64,000 nucleotides of DNA from Cocos nucifera (GCA_006176705.1 QRFJ01000047.1:2876934-2940933); one strand, 5' to 3'; counted from the stretch's first letter, positions 1-10,666 are shown. The notes: generated by a model not told the origin, from the letters alone. Numbers and translations are program-made.

Positions 1-2448
1 CGCCCCCACAGACAACATATCAACTTGCTTGATCACCATCCCCAAGTAAGCACAAGCCCAAGAAAGATATATGCATAATACCAAAACTATTGCATTTACT
101 TTAAAGATGGCCCTACAAATAATACAACACTGCAACATATCTACAAGATGAAAAGAGGTACACATCAAAGTACATTTTATTTCAAATGGACCACCAATCC
201 ACAACGAGATGAGAATGTCATTCAGACAGTGAAAGATAAGATGTTACATGTGCTTCTATTCTACCAATATTTTAGAGATATTCGGATTTTCAATGAGGTA
301 AGGTGTATGGAGTAAGCTTTAAAACATATAACTTGTATCAGAAGATCATATGTAAACTAAGAAAAATCATGTGAAAGAGAAACATATAAAGGATATAATT
401 TTTTTTATTTACACCCAAAAATCCTGCTGGATTTAAATAGCGACATTCTGATACTCTGTATCCTACATGTGCAGAAATATTGGAACAAATAAATCAAAAG
501 GTTCCATGCTTGGTTTCAGTACCATGTGTTATGACATCCTAGAAAAGCTTGAACTATGCACAATAGCAGATCTTCCCATGCCAAAATTCTGCACTTCATT
601 CCATGAAAATTGTCATCTTGTATGGATCATTATGCTTCCCTTCTTTTGCTTGTGAAAGATAAGTTAAGACAAATATTTATGCCTCCAAGAAAAGGCAGGA
701 AGTAAGGTTATAATGCATGACTTATCTGAGTCTCATTCTCCAATTCATACCTCATTTCATATAGATTCTCTCATGATCCTTAAGGGTTCATTTGCTTGGG
801 GTATATTAGATTACCCCATAATCTGATAATTTTTGAAAATTATTTATCTGAAAAAATAATTGCGGATAAAAATAACTTTTATTATGTTTGGTTGGTGGGA
901 AAATTACTCCGAAAAATGACACCGAAAAAGGATTACTATGTTTGATTGGAGATAATCCTATATGGGAATATGGCAAAATTTACAAATATACCTTTTAATA
1001 TAAAATATTTTTTTAATACTAGGATAATATTATCATCTCTAATTAGTTTTTATATGATGACTATAATCATATAACCCTTTGCATAATGCTATCTCCATCT
1101 TATTTTTTTTACAAAAGCTCTTTATTGAATGAATTTTAAAGGACATTAGAATAAAGTCAATGATCATATATGCAGCTTTATTGGAGGTAATTTTATCAAA
1201 TATGGATTACCACCATTTAAAAATTTGCCAAATACCAACCTTCCATGGTATTTATTTTACCTTCTCTCTCTCCACAAAATAAACATGGAGCCCACCATTT
1301 TTTTTTTACCATCTCTCTCATCCACTTTGCATACAAAACATGATAATCTGACAAGAAAATCATTTTTTCATGCCAAATTACCTCCAACCAAATGGCCTGT
1401 GATTTCTAACAGCCTCACCTTTCCAAACAATTCTTGGATAGTCATTTTACACAATCTTGTGATCATCTAAAATCCTCCATATTCAACAATAAGCTTTAGG
1501 TGCTTATCTGGATGCCATTAAACACATTATATCGAATTCCAAGGCCATGAATATTGCTGTGCACCCGGGTCCAAAAATAGAAACTCCAAGGAGATAGTTT
1601 TAAAACTTTACAGTTTCGTGTTAGGTTCATGCAGCTAGCTTCTGAAAAGTTTCAGGAGATGACCGACATACATCAAGAATTTTCATCCCAAAGTGGAGAA
1701 ATATACAGTGTACTTGATGCAATTATTAATTTTCCAAAAGTTTCTAATGCAAGACTAGTACACGGTCATCAGCTTAAAAGCTTACCACAAATACTTGCCA
1801 ACGCATCTGAGATGCCACCAGCAGATTAAAATTACATGCTCCACAAATGCTGAACCTTGAGATCATCTTCAATTTTTGCAGTTCTATCGAATTAGCTCTA
1901 CGCGCTGATTGACGCTGCTTGATTTTAAAAGTGCAGTTTCTCCACAGTCAAGTAAAACCCTTGCATTTGTTACCAACACGACTTACTTATAGAAATGAGC
2001 AAGTCATCGAAGTAATGTATCATACAAAAATCAAAAAAATTTCTTCCCACTTAGTTTGATATCCTAAACAAAGAACAAACCCAAACAAATAACTGGAGCT
2101 TCAGAGGTTGATAAATGGTCAAGTCACAAAGAGCATCATGGAGCTCCCAATCAGAAAATAATAAAAAAAGAAAAATATTTCTTCTCCTGACAGGATCCAA
2201 ACAGAGGAGGGGGGTTTGGGGGGCGAGATTAGGGCTACCAAACTTTAGGGACTAAAGCTCCCCGTTTCACATTAATCACATCACAAATTCCAGCCAAAAA
2301 AAAAAAATCACAAACACATCAAACGCACTCAACACCTTGAAGCAGCACTCCATCTAATAGAAAACAAGAGGAAGATCAAGAAAGTGCATGAAGGTTAAAA
2401 GGGTAAAGAGGGAGAGATGGAAAGACGAAGGCAGATGAGGAGACTGAC
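1..2448 (-). other. Presumed intron 1 of the small left-edge gene (non-coding)
   Basis: The donor site of the exon at 2449-2557 reads GTCAGT on the minus strand, so this stretch should be intron or lie beyond the gene. I looked for a continuation on the minus strand and found no convincing coding exon. It is AT-rich, with a candidate inverted-repeat element at about 780-1401. Short open frames on either strand have no protein-like features. The next exon is probably left of the window, or I missed a very short one. Confidence 0.4.
780..1401. mobile_element. Candidate MITE-like element with imperfect terminal inverted repeats
   Basis: The left end reads AGGGTTCATTTGCTTGGGG. The right end, near 1381-1401, contains CCTCCAACCAAATGGCC, which is roughly its reverse complement (the shared core pairs CAAATG/CATTTG and CCAA/TTGG). 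The interior is AT-rich and has no coding capacity. Ends of the GGTTCATTTGGTTGG type are common in plant PIF/Harbinger and hAT derivatives. I cannot identify a clean target duplication: TTA precedes the left end but is not mirrored on the right. Confidence 0.33.
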
Positions 2449-2557
2449 CTCCGATGCCGAGATTGGCGGCGAGGAGGAGCGGCACGATACGACGAATGAA
2501 GCCCTTCTTCGCCGCAGATGGAGGCGGAGGAGTCGACGCAGCACTAGAAGAAGACAT
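2449..2557 (-). CDS. First coding exon of a small unrecognised membrane-anchored protein (partial)
   Basis: Minus-strand exon giving 36 residues plus one base of the next codon, ending at a GTCAGT donor. The peptide is serine/proline-rich at first (residues 2-14), then has a basic stretch (KKGFIRR, 17-23) and a hydrophobic run (IVPLLLAANLGIG, 24-36). That pattern suggests a signal-anchor or a short membrane helix facing an organelle or the ER. The interrupted last codon (G..) would continue the hydrophobic helix. An in-frame upstream ATG at 2641 with no intervening stop would add 28 residues. I prefer the 2557 start because the Ser/Pro-Lys-Lys-hydrophobic order begins there and it follows the TATA-like site by a normal distance. 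The extended start is possible. I vaguely associate this N-terminus with an uncharacterised conserved plant family but cannot name a function. The remaining exons are outside the window or unrecognised. Confidence 0.5.
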
Positions 2558-2710
2558 GGATGACGAGGAGGAGGCAACGAGACTCTGGTTGGGGAGTAGG
2601 AGGCCCGCTTCGACTTCCTGCGCTGCAGAAAAGGGATCCAAGATCTATCAAGCTTCTTTTCCTCCCCAAAGAGACGCTTCTGCCGGCCATCGGGGTTCCA
2701 GCAGCCAAGT

Positions 2711-2741
2711 GTATTCTTTTATATATATATATATATATATT
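2711..2741 (-). promoter_or_regulatory. TATA-like box merged with a (TA)n microsatellite, upstream of the small gene
   Basis: On the minus strand a run of TA dinucleotides ends in TATATAAAAG at about 2717-2726, some 160 bp upstream of the chosen ATG at 2557. A good TATA box at the edge of the microsatellite, with a pyrimidine/purine-mixed leader downstream, fits a core promoter. There is no expression evidence. Confidence 0.4.
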
Positions 2742-3269
2742 GCTAAATTCAGTATTTAAAGTTATTTCTCCTCCTAACCATTTGCCAAATTCATTACCTT
2801 CTATGTTACCTATCTTTTTCAATTTTACCTTCATCATCTCACAGTCACAAAGAGCACCGCGTGGCATCTTCCGAACTGGGATACCGTCATTAGTGGAATG
2901 AGCTAGGCAGTATTTAGGCATGATGTGAAACCAGCTAGATCCTTATCATGTTTACACGGTCTACATCAATTTAATCTCTCGTCAGCTTAAATACTATAAC
3001 AAGAAAGAAAAAAAAAATCTTGATAGGTCTTTTTCTTTTTTCTTTACCTTTTTTATCCTTCAAGCTAATAGGCCAATAATTGAAAGAGTAATTATTTGTA
3101 TAAATATGGTGTGGCAAAATTAACATGAAATATACTATCCAATCATATTAAATTATATAGTATAAATAATAATGAGACAGATAAATACTATTTTTTTTAT
3201 GAGATATTTAGCAAAAATATCATTTTTTTGTAAAATAAAGAATAAATAAAATTATTATTTCTTAATATC
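2742..3269. other. Intergenic, AT-rich; no gene seen
   Basis: Sequence between the putative promoter of the small gene and the AT-rich minisatellite. Open frames here are short shadows without domain features, and no RNA gene was recognised. Confidence 0.6.
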
Positions 3270-3421
3270 TTATATAATTTTTTATGAGTATATATATAAT
3301 TTTTTTGTATCTTTATATAATATTACGTGGTTATTATGATTTCTTGTGAGTATATTATGACTTTCTGAATAATATATTTATTTTTTTAATATTTTATATA
3401 ATTATGTATATATATATATAT
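3270..3421. repeat. AT-rich degenerate minisatellite, left piece
   Basis: Irregular repeats built from ATATAT, GACTTTCTGAATAATATAT and similar words. The same words recur at 4331-4622 and 12811-13400. The three pieces are one original locus interrupted by two LTR insertions (E1 and E2), since TATAT lies on both sides of each insertion. Confidence 0.6.
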
Positions 3422-4330
3422 TGTTGATGCAGAATCTGATCGTCGTCGGAATCCATTGGAGTGAAGGTCGATGAGGTCACCGTCGGAGACCTGCAAAATA
3501 AAGTTCTGTCCGAAGTCGATGGGGGTGGCTCCGACAGGACCCTCCGACGATCAAGTCAGCTCCAGTCAACAAGAATGGAGTGCTCAGTATGGGAAGAGAA
3601 GAGAATGGTTTTTAGAACCTGGCGTAAGTGTATCCGAAGGGTCCTTTTTATAGAGAGAGCTTGTTGTAACCGCCTCGATTAATGATTGTCGTAACTGTCC
3701 TGATAAATGCCGATCGTTATTGTTTTGATAAATGCCAATTGTTATTATTGTGTAACCATAGCGGGATCGCCTGCAGAAATTCATCATAAGAAGCTCGGTT
3801 TGCATGAAAGTTCGGCCATTGAGAAGTTCGATCGCTGGAGGAGTCCGTAAGAAGTCCGAATTCCATGGAAGCCCGATCGCTGGAGGGTTCTGCAAGGAGT
3901 CCGATTTTCTTAGAAGCTCAATCGCTGGAGGGTTCTGCAAGGAGTCTGGCTTCCTTAGAAGCTCGACCAGAGAGGAAGCTTTGGGGGGAGTTCAGCTCCC
4001 GCAGGCGCCTGGCTGTAACGATGCAGAGAGAGTTCAGCTTTTGCGGGAGTCTGACTGAAGCTCGGCGATTGGGCAATCAGAAGGAGTTCGGCTGCTAAGT
4101 GGTTCGGCTAAGGCTCGTCCGCTGAGGAGTTCGACCGCTGGAAGTCCGAAGCTCGACCGCTGGAGAGTTCGGTCGGTTGAAGGACTTCAACTGAGGTCCG
4201 ACCGCTAAGAAGTTCGATCGAATGTAGGAGTTCGGCTAAGATGCATCCGCTGAAGCTCTTCCGTGGCTACTGGCCGCATCAGGCTGGGCACCGAACTTGA
4301 CTTTGATAGGAGCAGGATTTATCCCCAACA
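3422..4330 (-). mobile_element. E1: solo LTR of the Ty3/gypsy family
   Basis: A 909-bp unit starts TGTTGATGCAGAATC and ends ATCCCCAACA, giving the inverted ends TGTTG/CAACA shared by the other LTRs in this window. It is flanked by TATAT on both sides (3417-3421 and 4331-4335). Because the flanks are TA-rich, that duplication is weaker proof than usual. The reversed TATA-like CCTTTTTATAGAG near 3640 shows minus orientation. No internal region, gag or pol is attached, so this is most simply a solo LTR left by recombination between two LTRs. Confidence 0.8.
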
Positions 4331-4622
4331 TATATATATATATATATATATGACATCTTGAATAATATATATATATGACATTCTAAATATTATATATAAC
4401 TTTCTATATCTTCATATAACATCCTGAATAATATATATGATTTTTTGATACCTTATATAACTTTATATGAGTATATATGATATTCTAAGTAATATATATG
4501 ATTTTTTGTGAATATATATAACATCATAAACATTATATATGATTTTCTGATGCCTTATGTAACTTTCTATTAATATATATGATATTATGAATATTATATA
4601 TAATTTTTTTATAAATATATAT
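4331..4622. repeat. AT-rich degenerate minisatellite, middle piece
   Basis: Continuation of the locus at 3270. Recurrent words include GACATCTTGAATAATATATA, TGATGCCTTAT and AACTTTCTAT separated by ATATAT runs. It separates the solo LTR E1 from element E2. Confidence 0.65.
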
Positions 4623-6883
4623 TATTGGTGCAGAATCTGGTTGACGTTGGATCGAGCTGGAGTCGAGGAAGACGAGATCATTGTTGGTGACTTGCAAAAT
4701 AAAATTCCGTTCAGAGTCGATGGTGGTGGCTCCGGTAGGATCCTCTGACGATTAAGTCAATTCTTCTGATCAACAAAAATGGAGTGCTCAAAAAAGAGAT
4801 CGATAGAGTTTTGGAAAGAAAAAGAGAGCTTAGAGAAAACGTATCTAGAGGATCTCTTTTGTAGATGGAGCCCAAAGCTGATAGTAACAGCCGTAGCTGT
4901 CTGGTAGCTGGCCGCTCGGGATCGTATGGGATTTGCTATGGAGAGAGATGCCGTCAGACTGATAGTGACAGCCATACCGTCTGATCGTGGGCCACATGGG
5001 ATTTGTTATGGAGAGAGATATTGCTAGACTGATAATGGCAGCCATGCCATTTGGTGAAAGTAGGCATTCGGAGTCTAATTGAGCTGGAGGAGTCCAACTG
5101 CAAGAATAATCCAGAAGGAGGTCAGCTCCTGGAGGAATCCGATTGAAGAAAAAATTTAAAAGGAGTTCGGCTCCTATAGAAATCCGATTAAAGGAGGAGT
5201 CCAGAAGAAATTCGTCTCCTATAGAAATTCGACTGAAGAAGAAATCCGAAAGGAGTTCGACTTTCATAGAAATTCGATTGAAGGAGGAGTACAGAAGGAG
5301 TTCGTCTCCTATAAAAATTTGATTGAAGGAGTCCGGAAGGAGTTCGGCTTCTGAAGGAATCCAGAAGGAGTTTGGCTCCTATAGAAATCCGACTGAAGGA
5401 GGAATCTAGAAGAAGTTCGTCTCTCATAGAAATTTGATTGAAAGAGGAGTTCGGAAGGAGTTCGACTCCTGAAGAAATCTGGAAGGAGTTCGGCTCCCAT
5501 AGAAATCTGACTGAAGGAGTCCGAAAGGAGTTCGGCTCCTAGAGAAATTTGGAAGAAGTTCGGCTTTCATAGAAATTCAACTGAAGGAGGAGTCCAGAAG
5601 AAGTTCGTCTTCTGTAGAAATCCGACTGAAGGAGGAGTCCGGAAGGAGTTCGACTCCTGAAGAAATCCGAAAGGAGTTCGGCTCCCATAGAAATCCGACT
5701 GAAGGAGGAGCCCGAAAGGAGTTCGTCTCTTGTAGAAATTCGATTGAAGGAGGAATCTGAAAGGAGTTCGGCTCATGGAGGAATCTGAAGTGAGTTCGGC
5801 TCCCGTAGAAATCTGACTAAAGAAAGAGTCCGGAAGGAGTTCGGCTCCTGAAGAAATATGAAAGAAGTTCGGCTCTCATAGAAATCTGACTGAAGGAGGA
5901 GTCCAGAAGGAGTTCGTCTCCTATAGAAATCTGACTGAAGGAGTCTAGAAGGAGTTTGGCTCTCATAGAATTCCGACTGAAAGAGTCCGAAAGGAGTTCA
6001 GCTTTCGAAGGAGTTCGAAAAAAGTTTGGCTCCTGGAAGAGTCCAACTGGAGGAGAAATCTAGAAGGAGTTTGGCTCCTGAAGGAGCCCGGAAGGAGTTT
6101 GACTCCTGGAGGAGTCCGACTGCAGGAGCAATCCAAAAGGAGTTCGGCTCTTGGAGGAATCCGGTTGAAGAAAAATTTTGGAAGAGGTTCAACTCCTGGA
6201 GGAACTTGACTGAAGAAGGAATTCCGAAGGTGTTCGACTCCTAGAGGAACTCGATTGAAGGAGATGTTCGAATGGAGTTCGGCTCCTAGAGGAATCCGAC
6301 TGAAGGAGATGTTCGGAAAGAGTTCGGCTCCTGGAGGAACTTGACTGAAGGAGGAATTCGGAAGGAGTTCGGCTCCTATAGAAATCCGATCGAAGGAGAA
6401 GTCTAGTAGGAGTTTGGCTCCAATAGAAATTCGATTGTAGAAAAAATTTGAAAGAAGTTTGGCTCATGTAGAAATTTGATCGAAGGAGATGTCTGAGAGG
6501 AGTCCGGCTCCTGATAAAGTCCAGTCGAAGAAGAAGTTCGAAAGAAGTCCGACTTCTAAAGAAGTTTGGCAGGAATTCGACCGCTTGGGGAGTTCGAGCG
6601 GGGTTCGACTGATGGAGGAGTTCGGCTGGGGCTCGACCGCTAAGGAGTTCGACTCCTGAAGAAGTTTGGCAGGAATTCAACCATTAGGGGAGTTCGAGAG
6701 GGGTTAGACCGATGGAGGAGTTTGGCTGAAGCTCGGCCACTGAGGAGTTCGGCCAGCTAAAGAAGTTCGGCTAAGGTTTGATCGCTGAAGGAGAATTTTT
6801 GATCGAAGCTCTTCCATGATTATCGATTGCATTAGGTTAAGCATCAGACTGGACTTCGATGGGAGTGGAATTTATCTCCAACA
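4623..6883 (-). repeat. E2 LTR, low-coordinate copy (3' LTR in element sense)
   Basis: 2261-bp LTR from TATTGGTGCAG to ATCTCCAACA. Most of its length (about 5085-6560) is a tandem array in the U3 part. The region 4623-4860 holds the conserved block (GGTGGCTCCGGTAGGATCC and GGAGTGCTCA words) shared by all LTRs here, and 4870-5060 holds two or three degenerate 72-bp units. Confidence 0.85.
5085..6560 (-). repeat. U3 hairpin-unit tandem array in the low-coordinate E2 LTR
   Basis: About 1.5 kb of units roughly 40-60 bp long. Each carries GGAGTTCGGCTCC, or a one- or two-base variant, followed by the words GTAGAAATCCGACTGAAGGAGGAGTCC. The core is an inverted repeat (GGAG/CTCC stem, 5-base loop). 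Open frames across the array are translations of the repeat and not genes. Confidence 0.85.
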
Positions 6884-6889
6884 ATAGTC

Positions 6890-8340
6890 TCCCTCACTTT
6901 CGAGTTCAAAATTCGAAGAAAGGGAGTACAGAAAAGGCGACTGCTGAAGTCCTTTTTCGGGCTTTGCATCCATTGAGGTTGAAGCTCGGGGGAGATCTTG
7001 TCTCCAACCAAGGCTGAAGGAGATCTTGATGTCTGGCCGAAGTTGAAGAAGATCTTATCTCCTATTAAAGGGTTGGAGCTCGGAGGAGATCTTATCTCCA
7101 GTCGAGGTTGAAGGAGATCTTGTCTCATATTGACGTTGCGGTTGAAGCTCGAGGAAGATCTTGTCTCCTATTGACGTTGCAGTTGAAGCTTGGGGAAGAT
7201 CTTATTTCCAGCCGAGATTGATATTGAAGTTAGAGCTCGGGGGAGATCTTGTCTCCAACCGAGGTTAACGTTGAAGTTGAAGCTCGGAAAAGATTTTATC
7301 TTCAGTCGAGGTTAACGTTGAAGTGGAAGCTCGAGGGAGATCTTGTCTCCAGCCGAGGTTTAAGGAGATCTTATCTCCTATTGATATTGAAGTTGAAGCT
7401 CGAGGAAGATCTTGTCTCCAGCCAAGGTTGACATTGATGCTCGAAGGAGATCTTCTCTCCAGCCGAGGTTGAAGAAGATCTTGTCTCCTGTTGATGTTGA
7501 AGTTGAAGCTTGGAGGAGATCTTGTCTCCAGCCCAGGTTGAGGGAGATCTTGTCTCCTGTTGATATTGCGGTTGAAGCTTGGGAGAAATCTTGTCTCCAA
7601 CTGAGGTTGACATTAAAGTTGAAGCTCGAGGGAGATCTTATCTCCAACCGAGATTGATGTTGAAGTGGAAGCTCGAGGGAGATCTTGTCTCCTATTGACG
7701 TTGCGGTTGAAGCTCGAAAGAGATCTTATTTTCGATCGAGGTTGACGTTGAAGTTGAAGCTCGGAGGAGATCTTGTCTTCAATCGAGATCGAGGAAGATC
7801 TTGTCTCTTGTTGACGTTGCAATTAAAGCTTGGGGGAGATCCTTTCTCCAGTCGAGATCGAGGAAGATCTTGTCTTCTGTTTGATGTTGCGATTGAAGGT
7901 CGGAGGAGATCTTATCTCCAGTCGAGGTTGACGTTGACGTTGAAGCTCGGAGGAGATCTTGTCTCCAACCAAAGTTGACATTGAAGTGAAAGCTCGAAAG
8001 AGATCTTATCTCCAGCCGAGATTGAAGGAGATCTTGTCTCCTGTTGACATTGAAGTTGAAGCTCGGGGGAGATCTTGTCTCCAGTCGAGGTTGACATTGA
8101 TGCTCGGAGGAGATCTTTCTCTCCAACCGAGTTGAAAGAGATCTTGTCTCCTATTGACATTGAAGTTGAAGCTTGGGGGAGATCTTATCTTCAGTCGTGG
8201 TTGACGTTGAAGTGGAAGCTCGGAGGAGATCTTATCTCCAGCTGAGGTTGAAGGAGATCTTATCTCCTATTGATTTTAAAGTTGAAGCTCGGAGGAGATC
8301 TTATCTCCAGCCGAGATTGAAGGAGATCCTATCTTCTATC
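6890..8340 (-). repeat. Repeat A array of E2: GGAGATCTTATCTCC-type units
   Basis: After the purine tract the internal region becomes a dense array of GGAGATCTTGTCTCC/GGAGATCTTATCTCC cores. They are separated by GTTGAAGCTCG, CAGCCGAGGTTGA and TATTGACGTTG words. Each core can fold as a 6-bp stem (GGAGAT/ATCTCC) with a 3-base loop. Reading frames in either direction give Arg/Leu/Ser-rich repetitive peptides that I treat as artefacts of the repeat. Confidence 0.85.
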
Positions 8341-8915
8341 ATTGTTGGGCATAATGAGACCATTGTCGGAGCCTCTCCTGTCATCCCATCTAAAATGAAC
8401 GAGATCTTCGACTTTGCTTACGTTAGGATGAGATTCTCCTCCTATTCCTAACGGACTGTGGGGGCACATAAGGGTCATTGTCAGGATCTCTCCCTCCATC
8501 TCGTCTAAAATGAATGAGGTCTTCGACTTTGCTCACATTAGGATGAGGTTCTCCTTCTGTTTGTAACGGGCTGTGGGGGCACATAAGGACCGTTGTCAAG
8601 GCCTCTCCTTCCATCTTCGTCTAAAATGAATGAGGCCCTCGACTTTGCTCACGTTAGGATGAGGTTCTCCTCCTATTTTTAATAGGCTATGGGGGCACAT
8701 AAGGACCGTTGTCAGAGCCTCTCCCCCCATCTCATCTAAAATGAATGAGGTCTTCGACTTTGTTCATATTAGGACGAGGTTCTCCTCCTATTCCTAACGG
8801 ACTGTGGGGGCACATAAGGGCCATTGTCAGGGCCTCTCTTCCATCTCGTCTGAAATGATCGAGGCTTTCAACTTGCTCATGTTAGGATAAGGTTCTCCTT
8901 CTATTCCTAACATGA
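8341..8915 (-). repeat. Repeat B array of E2: about five ~115-bp units
   Basis: Units start near 8413, 8529, 8644, 8760 and 8871. Each has TTAGGATGAGGTTCTCC, CTAACGGACTGTGGGGGCAC, a GTCAGG.CTCTCC stretch and TCTAAAATGAATGAGG followed by CTTCGACTTTGCTCAC. The same unit occurs in E3, E4 and E5. No function is known to me. Confidence 0.85.
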
Positions 8916-8989
8916 TCACTTTTGATTGCTTCTTTCTTGTCATCACATAGTTTTTGCACCTAGAAACAAAAATATTGAAATGAAGTAAT

Positions 8990-9196
8990 TTTATTGAAGA
9001 AAAATTACTGACAGTACGTTCTCAGATTTTCTGAGTTTCAAGGTCGTAGGAGCATTGTTCCTCTAAGCTTTTTCAGGTGTTAAGTTTCGGACCGGACGAC
9101 CTTCTCTACTTCATATGGGCCTTCCCAATTTGGGACAAGCTTTTTCTGACTGTGAGGCTGAGAGATGGTGGCTCGCCGAAGTACTAAGCCTCTCAA
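8990..9196 (-). pseudogene. Integrase C-terminal remnant in E2
   Basis: Minus-strand sequence here matches the extreme integrase end of E3 (27427-27620): GEPYEVxE/YxL-like words and the conserved stretch complementary to GGGCCTTCCCAATTTGGG at 9117. It stops near 9196, where the sequence switches directly to the C-terminal part of gag. Protease, RT, both RNase H domains and the integrase core are missing, which corresponds to about 3.7 kb in E3. Confidence 0.75.
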
Positions 9197-10542
9197 GAGA
9201 TAGCATTGATGATGTCAGAAGGTGGTCGATCTTCTTATTGTTCCTTCCTCATTGGTGGTTCTAACTGTGGTAGCACTTTTGGTTGATCTTCTCTTGCTTC
9301 AGACCGACGTCTGTAGAGCATTGAGGGGGGCATAACTATGAAACCTTCTTGGAGGAAACTTTTTTGCGCCCTTCCATCGAGGCTTCTTTGACAACGAGCT
9401 CGAGGAGTTTGCATTCGCTTGTGCTCGGAGGGAGTCCGTGAGCGCGTTCGAACTTTATTCGATCCTTCATGAGCCATGAATTTACTATACTCACCCACCT
9501 GTCGCTCTCCTATAGCTCCCTTATCTTTCAATTTGAAAGCTTCTTCCTTTCGAACATATCCTTCAGCCTGAGCTAGTAAATCGATAAAGTCCCTAGGGTA
9601 CTTCTCTAGAAAGAATAATAAATCATTCTTCTAAAGGCCACCCTTGAGTGCGGCCATCATAACTGACTAGTCCAGATTTTGGATCTCCAATGCAGCAGCA
9701 TTAAATCGGATGACATAAGTTCGGATCGATTTTTCCTCCTACTTGATGTTCATCAGAGAATTCGAACATCGATGCAGACATCAACTGCTGACGAAGTGAG
9801 CCACAAAATGATGGCTCATTTGGTCAAAAAATAAGATCATACCTAGTTTCAACATCGAGTACCAGTTTTTTGCTGCTTTCTTTAAGGTAGATGGAAAAGC
9901 TCGACATAATATGGCATTTGGTGCGCCATAGAGCAGCATTATGATTCGAAAGGCTTTCAGATGATCGAACGGATCAGAGGTTCCATCGTAGCTTTCAAAT
10001 TGGGGGAGCTTGAAGTTCGATGAAATAAACTCTTATATAATTCGAGGAGAGAAAGGAAGATCGGTGCGGACATCGTCATGGTGAGCTGGGATGACATGGC
10101 CGTCAATCCATTGATCCATCCTCTATAGTTTCTGATCGAGGATATCAACTCGATCACAGGTCTTGAAAGGCTTTCGATCGTGAATGGAGAAGGTCCCTTC
10201 TGAAGAAGAATCATGATCCAAGTAAGGATCCTCTGCTTTATGTTTCTTCTTCTCAGGAGCGACGGGTATGCTAGCCCAAGTGCTCCTTCTTGGGATCGAT
10301 TTCTGATATTCCGACGATGGATTTTCTTGTGGAACCACCATCAGGGGCTGCAGCATGGCCTGCACCATTTCAATGAGACCCTAAATCTATTGCATCAGCA
10401 GGTTAAACTGCTTTGGATCTACTATGACCATCGATGAAGGAAGAGGTTGAAGCACCGGTGCTGGAGCCGGAACGGGCGAATCTAGCTCGGATTTGATGGT
10501 AGAGGTGGTAGATTTTCTGATAGTCGTCTTCTTTGGAGGCAT
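9197..10542 (-). pseudogene. E2 gag polyprotein, decayed
   Basis: Minus strand. The likely ATG is at 10542 (MPPKK-like start), then comes a basic Pro/Ser-rich N-terminus, then the capsid-like Retrotrans_gag region (residual FESYDGTSDP-type and AFR/M.LL.GA words at about 9900-10010), then a C-terminal part with PSEHKRMQTPRARC and KSFLQEGF at 9300-9440. Frames are broken several times, with TAG where relatives have CAG or TGG. In a functional copy this protein packages the element RNA. Confidence 0.75.
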
Positions 10543-10644
10543 TTCTTGGGACTGAGGGAGAGGATGGAGATGGACCTTAGAAAAGAAGATCCAAAGGATT
10601 GGTTGAGCACTCCTTTAAGAATAAGAATACCTCAGGAACAGAGG

Positions 10645-10662
10645 GACCTTCCTCTAGCGCCA
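10645..10662 (-). other. E2 primer binding site (tRNA-Asn-like)
   Basis: On the plus strand CTCTAGCGCCA ends four bases before the high-coordinate LTR. On the minus strand this gives TGGCGCTAGAG, complementary to a tRNA 3' end. From memory, TTCTAGCGCCA is the end of plant tRNA-Asn, with one mismatch here. Confidence 0.65.
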
Positions 10663-10666
10663 ATTC

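Noticed and set aside
6189..6680. 163-residue open frame on the minus strand
   Set aside because: Tandem SRSRTPSE(F/H)LLQS units are the translated U3 hairpin array of the E2 LTR.
7265..8160. Several 80-115-residue open frames in both strands
   Set aside because: They are translations of the repeat A array (repeated RRQDLL/ETRSPPS-type words). Frames open on both strands show this is low-complexity repeat and not a protein.
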